A stretch of DNA of 64,000 bases, from NCBI GenBank assembly GCA_025194985.1, contig JAOANE010000047.1, positions 35,631-99,630 on the forward strand, written 5' to 3'. Below are positions 24,693 to 32,128 of the stretch, one piece after another (the first letter of the stretch is position 1; every line of letters starts with the position of its first letter). The notes beneath the pieces are model-generated. The model did no database searches. It was not told the DNA's origin and worked only from the letters and a program-made list of their open reading frames with translations. This stretch comes from Regnicoccus frigidus (GTDB lineage Bacteria; Cyanobacteriota; Cyanobacteriia; PCC-6307; Cyanobiaceae). The position numbers were made by a program, and so were the translations under genes.

Positions 24693-25150
24693 ACCAACAC
24701 AACCATTGCTTTGGCTTCGAGGCCGATTTCGTCGCCTCCCTGCGCTGCCTGCCGATGGCCGTGCGGCGCAAGCTCGATCTCGCCGGCGTCAAGCTCAAAC
24801 TCAGCCACTGGCACGCCTTGAGCAACGACGAGCGGCTACAGCTGTTGGAGTGGGCCGATCAGCCTGACGCGATCACCGCCCTGCGGCAGTGGCTGAGCGG
24901 GCGCACCGCCGCCATGGCCGATGGACCGGCCAAGCCCCTGGAGCCAGCACACGCCGAGAGCTGGCAACAAAGCGAGCAGCTACCCGATCGGCTGCGCCTC
25001 TCTTGCGCGCAATTGGGCTGCTCAATCCCCTTGGCGGCCTGGGCGGAGCTGGGTGAACTGCAACGCTTCGCCTTAGTCAAACTCAGCCACCCTGGCCACG
25101 AACACCGCAACCTACCTGGGGCCATTCGCGAGTTCGGGCTTGGCGATTAG
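24689..25150 (+). CDS. Nitrate reductase-associated protein
   Basis: A 153-residue cytosolic protein with the family N-terminus FGFEADFVASLRCLPMAVRRKLDLAGVKLKLSHWHALSNDERLQLLEW (TIGR02664 type). The family is found next to narB in cyanobacteria; its biochemical job is not established, with assembly or maturation of nitrate reductase a fair guess. It is translationally coupled to the TrpD2-like gene (ATGA) and converges on narB with a 134-bp gap. Confidence 0.85.
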   Translation: MNQHNHCFGFEADFVASLRCLPMAVRRKLDLAGVKLKLSHWHALSNDERLQLLEWADQPDAITALRQWLSGRTAAMADGPAKPLEPAHAESWQQSEQLPDRLRLSCAQLGCSIPLAAWAELGELQRFALVKLSHPGHEHRNLPGAIREFGLGD

Positions 25151-25284
25151 CCATGACCTCAAGGACCTCGGGCACCCGGTGGCGACGCTGACCCAAGCCT
25201 GATGACCAGCAAAGCCAATGAATCTCAATCCAGACTGCTGGGATGTAGAAAACGTTGATCAGAAAAGCTTGCTGAGGATGGTTA

Positions 25285-27495
25285 TTAGGCCCGGCGCTCG
25301 ATCGGCAGAATCACCGCCGCGGCAGCCTCGACGCGAACCGCCGCCGCCTTCAGCTCCGGCTGGCCGGAGATCGGGCAGGCCAACTCATGCATGAGCGCGT
25401 TGGCCTCGCAGGCCAACTCCTGCCTGAACCCCCAGTGCATCGGCAGAAACACCGTGCCGGCGCGGATGCGATCGCTGATCGACAGCCGGGCCGTGATGCT
25501 GGAGCGTCTGGAGGTGATCCGGGCCAGCGCGCCGTCCGCCAGGCCCAGATCAAGAGCGTCCACCGGATGCATCTCCAGCAGAGGCTCGGGATGCATGGCC
25601 ACCAGCCGAGGAACCTGGGCCGTGCGGGTCATCGTGTGCCACTGGCCCAGATAACGCCCAACAGTGAGTACAAGGGGATAGCCCTCCGAGATCGGCTCGC
25701 CCAGGCCCAGCGGCAGATCGGCGCAGAAACGGGCGCGGCCGTTGGCGGTTGGGAAGAGCAGATCGGTGTAGAGGCGTTTCGCTTCGGTCGTTGGTGCGCT
25801 GCCTTTGGGAGCGGGCCATTGCTGCGGGCCGTGGCTGGCCAGTAGCTCGTGGCTGAGGCCGGAGACGTCGCAAAGGCGGCCGGCCGAGAGTTGGGCGTGC
25901 TCTGCATAGACCTCGGCTGCGCTGGTGTAGGTGAACTGATGCTCGAAACCCAGCCGCCGTCCAACAGCGGCGAAGATCTCCCAGTCGGGACGGGCCTTGC
26001 CTGGGGGGCGGCGGAAGGCCGGACAGAAGGTGACCCGCCGCTCGGAATTGGTCATCGTTCCCTGCTTCTCGCTCCACTGGGCGGCCGGCAGCAGCAGGTG
26101 GGCGTAATGCGCGGTTTCGGTACCGGCATAGGCCTCACTGAGCACGATCAATGGGCAGAGGGCCATGGCGGCCTTGACCCGTTCCAGGTTGGGCATACTC
26201 ACCAGAGGGTTGGTGGCCGCCACCCACCACAGATCAATCTCGCCGCGCTCCATGGCCTCCAGCTGCTGCCATGCCGCCAATCCAGGCCTTGGGGCGATCG
26301 AGCCCGGCGCCAGATCCCAGGCACGCTCCACCTCGTCACGGTGCCCGGCATCATTCACATTGCGGTAGCCAGGCAGCAGGTGGGCCAGACCGCCAGCCTC
26401 CCGGCCACCCATGGCATTGGGCTGGCCGGTGAGAGAGAAGGGTCCCGCCCCGGGCCGGCCGATCTGACCGGTGAGCAGATGCAGGTTGATCAGGCCCGCC
26501 ACCGTAGCCGTGCCCTCCACGCTCTGATTGACCCCCATCGACCAGAGGCTGAGCGCGGCCCCGGCGCCTCCCCAGAGCTCGGCCACCCGCCGCAGCTTGT
26601 CCTCGCTGACGCCACAGATGGCAGCAACCTTTGTTGGCGTCCACTCCTTCAGCACGGCGGCGAAGGCGGGAAAGCCATCGGTGGCCTCGTCGATGAACTC
26701 GTGATCGATGGTTCGCCGGGCCAGCAAAAGATGGGCAAGGCCATAGAGAAGTGCCAGGTCGGTACCGGGCTGAATGGCCAGATGAAGATCAGCGGCGTCT
26801 GAGGTGGCTGTGGCTCGCGGATCGACCACAACGATCTTGAGCTGCCTGGGGTTTTTCTTGCGACGTTTAACTAGTCGCTGGAACAACACCGGATGACAGG
26901 CAGCCGTGTTGGTGCCGATCAAGAAAGCCAGATCGCAATGATCAAGGTCGTCGTAACAACAGGGAGGGCCATCGGAGCCAAGGCTGCGGGCATAACCGGC
27001 AACGGCTGAGCTCATGCACAGCCGAGAATTGGCATCGAAATTATTGGATCCGATCGCTCCTTTGATGAGCTTCTGGGCAACGTAATAGTCTTCCGTATGG
27101 AACTGCCCTGAGCCGTAAAGGGCGATGGAATCGGATCGCTGCCTGGCGAGGCTGTTTTGAATCTGGCCAGCGATGAGATCAAGCGCCTTCTCCCAGCTGA
27201 TCGGCTGGAAGGGCTGATCCAGGGTGGGGCGGTAGAGAGGTTCCAGCAGGCGGGATCGATCGAGCGTTTCCCCAACCGTGGCCCCCTTGATGCAGACCTG
27301 CCCCAGGCTGGATGGATGACCGCGATCCCCCTTCACCCCCCAGATCGGCAGGCCGTCGACCCCGCGACGGGTCGCTTGATTGGGGGCTGCTGGCGGCAGC
27401 ATGGTGAGACCACAACCCACACCGCAGTAGGGGCACTGGGTGTTAACGGCAGAGGCTTCGGTTGTGGCCGGGGAATCGCCCATCTCGGCCACCAT
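25285..27495 (-). CDS. narB: Ferredoxin-nitrate reductase NarB
   Basis: Assimilatory nitrate reductase that reduces nitrate to nitrite with electrons from ferredoxin; cytosolic. 736 aa. The N-terminal 4Fe-4S motif is CPYCGVGCG with the fourth Cys in QVCIKG, and the Mo-bisMGD domains follow (DANSRLCMSSAVAGYARSLGSDGPPCCYDDLD, GTNTAACHPVLFQR, NQSVEGTATVAGLINLHLLTGQIGRPGAGPFSLTGQPNAMGGREAGGL). The C-terminal cofactor domain includes GQWHTMTRTAQVPRL. The start overlaps the nrtP stop (TGATG), so it is the second gene of an nrtP-narB operon driven from the NtcA promoter upstream of nrtP. mobA and moaA nearby supply the cofactor. Confidence 0.95.
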   Translation of the reverse strand: MVAEMGDSPATTEASAVNTQCPYCGVGCGLTMLPPAAPNQATRRGVDGLPIWGVKGDRGHPSSLGQVCIKGATVGETLDRSRLLEPLYRPTLDQPFQPISWEKALDLIAGQIQNSLARQRSDSIALYGSGQFHTEDYYVAQKLIKGAIGSNNFDANSRLCMSSAVAGYARSLGSDGPPCCYDDLDHCDLAFLIGTNTAACHPVLFQRLVKRRKKNPRQLKIVVVDPRATATSDAADLHLAIQPGTDLALLYGLAHLLLARRTIDHEFIDEATDGFPAFAAVLKEWTPTKVAAICGVSEDKLRRVAELWGGAGAALSLWSMGVNQSVEGTATVAGLINLHLLTGQIGRPGAGPFSLTGQPNAMGGREAGGLAHLLPGYRNVNDAGHRDEVERAWDLAPGSIAPRPGLAAWQQLEAMERGEIDLWWVAATNPLVSMPNLERVKAAMALCPLIVLSEAYAGTETAHYAHLLLPAAQWSEKQGTMTNSERRVTFCPAFRRPPGKARPDWEIFAAVGRRLGFEHQFTYTSAAEVYAEHAQLSAGRLCDVSGLSHELLASHGPQQWPAPKGSAPTTEAKRLYTDLLFPTANGRARFCADLPLGLGEPISEGYPLVLTVGRYLGQWHTMTRTAQVPRLVAMHPEPLLEMHPVDALDLGLADGALARITSRRSSITARLSISDRIRAGTVFLPMHWGFRQELACEANALMHELACPISGQPELKAAAVRVEAAAAVILPIERRA

Positions 27496-29051
27496 CAGGG
27501 CACTTCAGCCAGTATCACTTCTCCCTCGTGGAGATCATCGAAGGAACCCTTTGGTTCCTTGAGGAAGAAGTAACACATCAGGCCCACCACCAGCCCGGCC
27601 ACACCCAGAACCTGGAAGAAGGCACTGTTGGATGCCGCCACTACCGCCGGAGACGGATCACCGGATGCGTCACCGATCCAGACGGGCAGCAGGCTGTAGA
27701 TGGTGAGATAGGCCACGGCTCCCACATTTCCATAAGCCCCGACCATGCCGGCGATCTGGCCTGTGACCCGGCGCTTCACCAACGGAACAATGGCATAGGT
27801 GGATCCTTCTCCAGCCTGTACAAAGAAGGAGCAACCCATGGTGAGCACCAGGGCCAGCAGGATGCCGGCCGTACCCACGAAAGTTCCCGGTTTAATCATG
27901 CTCATCACCAAGTAACCGATACCCAGGCCCACGGTCAGAAAGCCCATTGTCTTGCGGCGCGATCCCAGACGATCGGAAATGAGTCCACCACCCGGGCGGG
28001 CCACCAGGTTGACGAACGCAAAGGAGGCGGCAAGGATACCGGCAGTCGCCTTCGGCAACAGGAAGGTAGTTTCAAAAAAGGTGGGCAACATCGACACCAC
28101 AGCCAGTTCTGAGCCGAAATTCACCACATAGGTGAGCTCCAAAATAGCCACCTGCTTGAACTCATAACGATCGTCTTTGGGATACACTTTCGTACCCTTG
28201 ATGAGATCCATATTTGTGCGGATGATGCCCAGGGTTTGGGCCACGAAAAAGGCAAGCACCAGCAACAGGGCGATCGTGTATCCCGTGTCATTGAGAAAGT
28301 TAACCTTCTGAAGCCGCCAGGCCAGCACGCTGAGAATGGCTGCAAACGGAACGTTCATGCCGAGCAGCCCCCAGAAGTCGCGCATGGAGGTCACCTCTAA
28401 CCCAGCCGCTTTAGCGGGCTTTTGATAAACCCTTCCCGGTGGAGTATCGGAAACATTGAAAAAATAGAAGATGCCGTAGGCTGCAGCGATCAGTCCAGTT
28501 ATGGCAATGGCGCCGCGCCAGTTGAGCACCACATCACCGATCTGAGCTCCGCCGGCAAACGAAAGCCAGCCCGCCACGATCACCATGGTAAGGGCCGAAA
28601 AGGCCGAGCCGAAATTCCCCCAGCCGCCGTAAATCCCTTCCGCCAGTCCAATCTCCTTCGGCGGAAACCATTCAGCCACCATGCGGATTCCGATCACGAA
28701 GCCTGCACCAACAATGGAGAGCAACAGCCGGGCAATCACCAGTTGATTGAAATCCTGGGCGCTTGCAAATAGCAAGCAAGGAATGGCTGAAAATACCAGA
28801 AGTGTGGAATAGGTGATTCGAGGTCCGTACTTATCGAGCACCATCCCAATCAGGATGCGGGCTGGCACCGTGAGAGCCACATTGCAGATCGCCAACGTAC
28901 GGATCTGGGACAGCGAGAGACCCAAGTCCTCCTTGACCGTGGTGGCCAGTGGAGCGAGGTTGAACCAGACGACGAAGGTGAGAAAGAAGGCAAACCAGGT
29001 GAGATGCAGGGTTTTGTATCTCCCCTGGAGAGACCAGAGTTCGGCAAGCAT
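27495..29051 (-). CDS. nrtP: MFS nitrate/nitrite transporter NrtP (NapA-type)
   Basis: Inner-membrane nitrate/nitrite permease of the NNP family, 518 aa with 12 predicted helices. NNP signatures: AGFVIGIRMVAEWFPPKEIGLAEGIYGGWGNFGSAFSAL in the first half and FVNLVARPGGGLISDRLGSRRKTMGF in the second, the latter including the MFS-type loop. Many marine and some freshwater picocyanobacteria use this transporter instead of the ABC-type nrtABCD. First gene of the nrtP-narB unit; a perfect NtcA site lies 110 bp upstream. Confidence 0.94.
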   Translation of the reverse strand: MLAELWSLQGRYKTLHLTWFAFFLTFVVWFNLAPLATTVKEDLGLSLSQIRTLAICNVALTVPARILIGMVLDKYGPRITYSTLLVFSAIPCLLFASAQDFNQLVIARLLLSIVGAGFVIGIRMVAEWFPPKEIGLAEGIYGGWGNFGSAFSALTMVIVAGWLSFAGGAQIGDVVLNWRGAIAITGLIAAAYGIFYFFNVSDTPPGRVYQKPAKAAGLEVTSMRDFWGLLGMNVPFAAILSVLAWRLQKVNFLNDTGYTIALLLVLAFFVAQTLGIIRTNMDLIKGTKVYPKDDRYEFKQVAILELTYVVNFGSELAVVSMLPTFFETTFLLPKATAGILAASFAFVNLVARPGGGLISDRLGSRRKTMGFLTVGLGIGYLVMSMIKPGTFVGTAGILLALVLTMGCSFFVQAGEGSTYAIVPLVKRRVTGQIAGMVGAYGNVGAVAYLTIYSLLPVWIGDASGDPSPAVVAASNSAFFQVLGVAGLVVGLMCYFFLKEPKGSFDDLHEGEVILAEVP

Positions 29052-29160
29052 GGGTCACGAAAGAGGAACCCTGGCTTCGGAAAAAAGCGCTCAGGACTGA
29101 AAATCGGCGCACCATGCTGACCGAGACACAAATAAGAGCATCCGGAGCACTCCTTCCTCT

Positions 29161-29174
29161 GTAGTTGTAGATAC
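29161..29174. promoter_or_regulatory. NtcA binding site upstream of nrtP
   Basis: GTA at 29161-29163, eight bases, then TAC at 29172-29174: an exact GTAN8TAC palindrome, the consensus of the nitrogen-control activator NtcA. Reading toward nrtP, a weak -10-like TTATTT lies about 25 bases further on, near the spacing of NtcA class II promoters. Nitrogen starvation or absence of ammonium should therefore induce nrtP-narB. Confidence 0.75.
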
Positions 29175-29328
29175 GAATCCTGTCAGGCCTTGCCTTGGTC
29201 CGCTGGTGCCCCCTTCTCCAGACCAATCAAAACCCACGCCATTCACAATACAAAACTCCGGCGAGGCTCTCCCCTGCGATCCCGAGCCTTGTGAATAGGC
29301 AAGGCAAGGAGCCCCGCGTCAGCCTTGA

Positions 29329-29814
29329 TCAGCCTGCTTCGCTCTTTAATTTCTCAACGAGAATCGAATCATTTTTCTTGTAGAGCTTTGCCTCGGCCTC
29401 AATGAAAATGTTTGCGAGGGCGTTGTAAGCCTCGCCCCAGGCATCGATAACTTGATCTGTAGCAGCTTCTCCCAGCACATCTTTCATCGCCTCAAGCAGC
29501 TTGGCGCCGATGAGGGAGTATTGCTCGGGCAGGATTCTGGCCTCCACATGCTTGTGAGCAATTCGCTCGACGGCTGAAGCAAGTTCTTCGAGGCGGTCAA
29601 TATGAGTGGCATAGGCATAGACAGAGGCGGCCAGCTTCTTGGCTTGACCGTTGCCATGGGCATCCACCATCCAGGTATTTTCAAAGCCCAATCTATAGTC
29701 GGGACGCTCTGCAAAGGCAATTTCATACATTCGAGAGGTGATCTTTTCGCCGTGCTCTTTAACCGCCGGAGCAGTTGCCTTGACGATGTCTATCGTCTGC
29801 TGCGAAATTGTCAT
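29329..29814 (-). CDS. Single-domain globin of the flavohaemoglobin type
   Basis: A 161-residue globin related to the haem domain of flavohaemoglobin, without the FAD/NAD domains. After MTISQQTIDIVKATAPAVKEHGEKITSRMY come the proximal-His region IAHKHVEARILPEQYSLIGAKLLEAMKDVLG and the H-helix AWGEAYNALANIFIEAEAKLY. Such single-domain globins bind O2 and NO and can act as NO dioxygenases with a separate reductase. It lies upstream of nrtP on the same strand, with a 277-bp spacer containing the NtcA site, so it has its own promoter. A role in removing NO made during nitrate/nitrite reduction is inferred. Confidence 0.87.
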   Translation of the reverse strand: MTISQQTIDIVKATAPAVKEHGEKITSRMYEIAFAERPDYRLGFENTWMVDAHGNGQAKKLAASVYAYATHIDRLEELASAVERIAHKHVEARILPEQYSLIGAKLLEAMKDVLGEAATDQVIDAWGEAYNALANIFIEAEAKLYKKNDSILVEKLKSEAG

Positions 29815-30349
29815 TCTTCACTGTCCCAGAACTTCTTGACCATACCACGATTTGCTTGATTGATTTGCTGCGAGCGTACTGTTATTGCTTCCCCTTGCTG
29901 TCTGAGTCACTATGCTATCCCCTATTGATGAAGGGACTGGAGTCCTGCGCCGCTTCAACTCCAGTAGAGCGTGCAATGGCGCCTGATCGTTGCTGCTTCT
30001 TGGTTGTGCGTCCATCAGCGGATGCAAGGGCCCTCTTCACCTCGGAGCCCACACCCTTCGAGTGCTGATCGGAAGGATGGCTCGGGGCCAGCTTTCAAAC
30101 ACTGCCTCGAAACATCGAGCTTGAGTCACAATCCTCGTTGAAGACCCACCTGACTGAGCAAGAGGATCGAGTCTCACGAAGGTTTCAATCACTTGACAGG
30201 ACTTTCACTGTAAAAAAAGGGATTAGGGCGACAAAGAACCGACCTGACGACCCAGCCGACGCTGTTCTGGAGACCATGCCTAAAACTGGACCCTGATAGA
30301 TGCAGGCAGTTCAACCAGCGCAGCATGGCCTGGCTGAGAGCATGGGGTA
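29815..30349. other. Intergenic spacer between globin and mobA
   Basis: About 535 bases holding the divergent promoters of the globin and mobA genes. Only short ORFs without family resemblance occur. TTGACA at 30193-30198 resembles a -35 element, but no -10 at standard spacing follows. No RNA gene was recognised. Confidence 0.4.
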
Positions 30350-30949
30350 ATGGCCGTCTCCATCCGGTTCTGCCCCTGTCTGCTGAGCGGCGGTGAGAGT
30401 CGGCGGATGGGCCGCGACAAAGCGCTGCTTCCCCATCCAGCTGGCGGCACCTGGTTGGAGCAGGCCCTGCGCCTGCTGGCCCAGCTGCAGCAGCCCGTCA
30501 CCCTGCTCAGCCGCCACCCGTCCCACGGGACGATCGCCCGTCAACTTCAGCAGCGCGAGGGGTTCGAGCTAGAGGTGATCGTGGAGCCACCGCCCCAGGA
30601 GGGCCCCCTGCTGGCCCTGACCCGGCTGATGGCCCATCACCGCGGCCAGCGACTGCTACTGGCGCCAGTGGACATGCCCTGGCTGCAGCCAGGCACCCTG
30701 AAGCAACTGCTGAAGGCCGGCGCGGCGGAGCCGGAGCGGATTCTTGTGGCCCACGACGGCCAGCGGCTTCAGCCCCTGCTCGGTCTCTACCCCGCCAGCG
30801 ACCCCTCCCGTCAGTCCGCCGAAACGTTCACCGGCCAAGGAGGCCGCAGCCTGCTGCGCTGGCTGAATCAAACCCAGCGCTTCAGTTCGGTGCCGCTGGA
30901 CCCACTGCAGCTGCGTAACGCCAACCTGCCGGCCGACTGGGCGCCCTGA
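30350..30949 (+). CDS. mobA: Molybdenum cofactor guanylyltransferase MobA
   Basis: Attaches GMP to molybdopterin to form MGD, needed by bisMGD enzymes such as NarB. 199 aa. The nucleotide-binding signature LLSGGESRRMGRDKALLPH is at residue 11, LLAPVDMPWLQPGTL provides the metal-binding Asp, and QRLQPLLGLYP the later conserved block. It forms a unit with moaA, 63 bp downstream. Confidence 0.92.
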   Translation: MAVSIRFCPCLLSGGESRRMGRDKALLPHPAGGTWLEQALRLLAQLQQPVTLLSRHPSHGTIARQLQQREGFELEVIVEPPPQEGPLLALTRLMAHHRGQRLLLAPVDMPWLQPGTLKQLLKAGAAEPERILVAHDGQRLQPLLGLYPASDPSRQSAETFTGQGGRSLLRWLNQTQRFSSVPLDPLQLRNANLPADWAP

Positions 30950-31012
30950 GCAGCCAATCCGAACACTGCCGCGCCAGGCTTGGCGCCCGGCAGCAAACCA
31001 GAGGAGGTTGTG

Positions 31013-32119
31013 ATGGCTGAACCGGCCTCCCTGCGTGATCGCCTCGGACGCCCACCCGGCGTGTTGCGTCTGTCGCTGACGGCCCGTTGCAATCTGGCCT
31101 GTCCCTATTGCTGCCCGGATTCCCAGGAACCACCTGAGCTGCTCAGCCTGACGGAGCGTCTGCAGCTGGTGGCCGCCGCCGTGGATCTGGGCTTCGGCAC
31201 GCTGCGGCTCACCGGCGGTGAACCGTTGCTGAACCGGGATCTGGAGGCCTTGATCGGCGGTCTCCAAGCCCTTCGTGATCCTTCCAGCCGCCCCCGCGGC
31301 CCGTTGCAGGACATCGCGCTGACCACCAACGGGGCGCTGCTGGGGGCGGAGCGGGCCCGGGCCCTGAAGGCCGCCGGGCTCGATCGGATCACCATCAGCC
31401 TCGATGGCACCGATGGCGAGAGCGTGGCGCGGATGGCGGGTCTGCTGGCGGGGCCCAGCGCCGGGGAAGCCCTGCTGGCCAAGGTGCTGGCGGCTGTGGA
31501 GCACGCCCGTGCCGCCGGCTTCGACCCGGCCGCAGGCCAGCTCAAGCTCAATGCCGTGATCGCCCGCGGCCGCAACGACGATCAGCTGCTGCCGTTGGCG
31601 GCGCTGGCGCGGCGGCTGGGGGTGGAGTTGCGCCTGATTGAGTTCATGGATGTGGGCAACCGCAACGGCTGGAACCTCGAGCAGGTGGTGCCAGCGGCCG
31701 AGATGCTGCAACGGATCGGCGCCGTCTGGCCGCTGCAGCCGGTGGGACGTGCCAGCGCTGCCACCGCCAACCGCTGGCGCTACCGCGACGGCGGCCTGGA
31801 GGCGGCTTCCGGTGGCGGGCAACTGGCCGTGGTGGCCTCGATCAGCGCCCCCTTCTGCGGCGACTGCAACCGCCTGCGCATCACCGCCGATGGCGTGGCC
31901 TACACCTGCCTGTTCGCCTCCAGCGGCTTCGACCTCAAACCCTGGCTGCGGCCAGGCGGGCGCCCGGGAGCTGACCGGGCTGGGCTGGATGCGGCCCTGC
32001 GCGGCCTCTGGCGCGAGCGCCAGGATCGCTACAGCGAAGAACGGGGGCCCGAGGCTGGCTCCGCCGAGCCCAGCACACCGGCAGCGGCCCACGCCGAGAT
32101 GGCCTACTTGGGCGGTTGA
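31013..32119 (+). CDS. moaA: GTP 3',8-cyclase MoaA
   Basis: Radical SAM enzyme for the first step of molybdenum cofactor synthesis. 368 aa from ATG 31013, which has GAGGAGG at good spacing; the in-frame start at 30980 is rejected. The N-terminal cluster is RCNLACPYC (CxxxCxxC), followed by LRLTGGEPLLNRDL. The C-terminal cluster Cys lie in FCGDCNRLRITADGVAYTCLF, and the protein ends in the conserved Gly-Gly that enters the active site. There is an insertion around residues 85-100 (DPSSRPRGPLQDIAL). Confidence 0.94.
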   Translation: MAEPASLRDRLGRPPGVLRLSLTARCNLACPYCCPDSQEPPELLSLTERLQLVAAAVDLGFGTLRLTGGEPLLNRDLEALIGGLQALRDPSSRPRGPLQDIALTTNGALLGAERARALKAAGLDRITISLDGTDGESVARMAGLLAGPSAGEALLAKVLAAVEHARAAGFDPAAGQLKLNAVIARGRNDDQLLPLAALARRLGVELRLIEFMDVGNRNGWNLEQVVPAAEMLQRIGAVWPLQPVGRASAATANRWRYRDGGLEAASGGGQLAVVASISAPFCGDCNRLRITADGVAYTCLFASSGFDLKPWLRPGGRPGADRAGLDAALRGLWRERQDRYSEERGPEAGSAEPSTPAAAHAEMAYLGG

Positions 32120-32128
32120 GCTGCCCGG

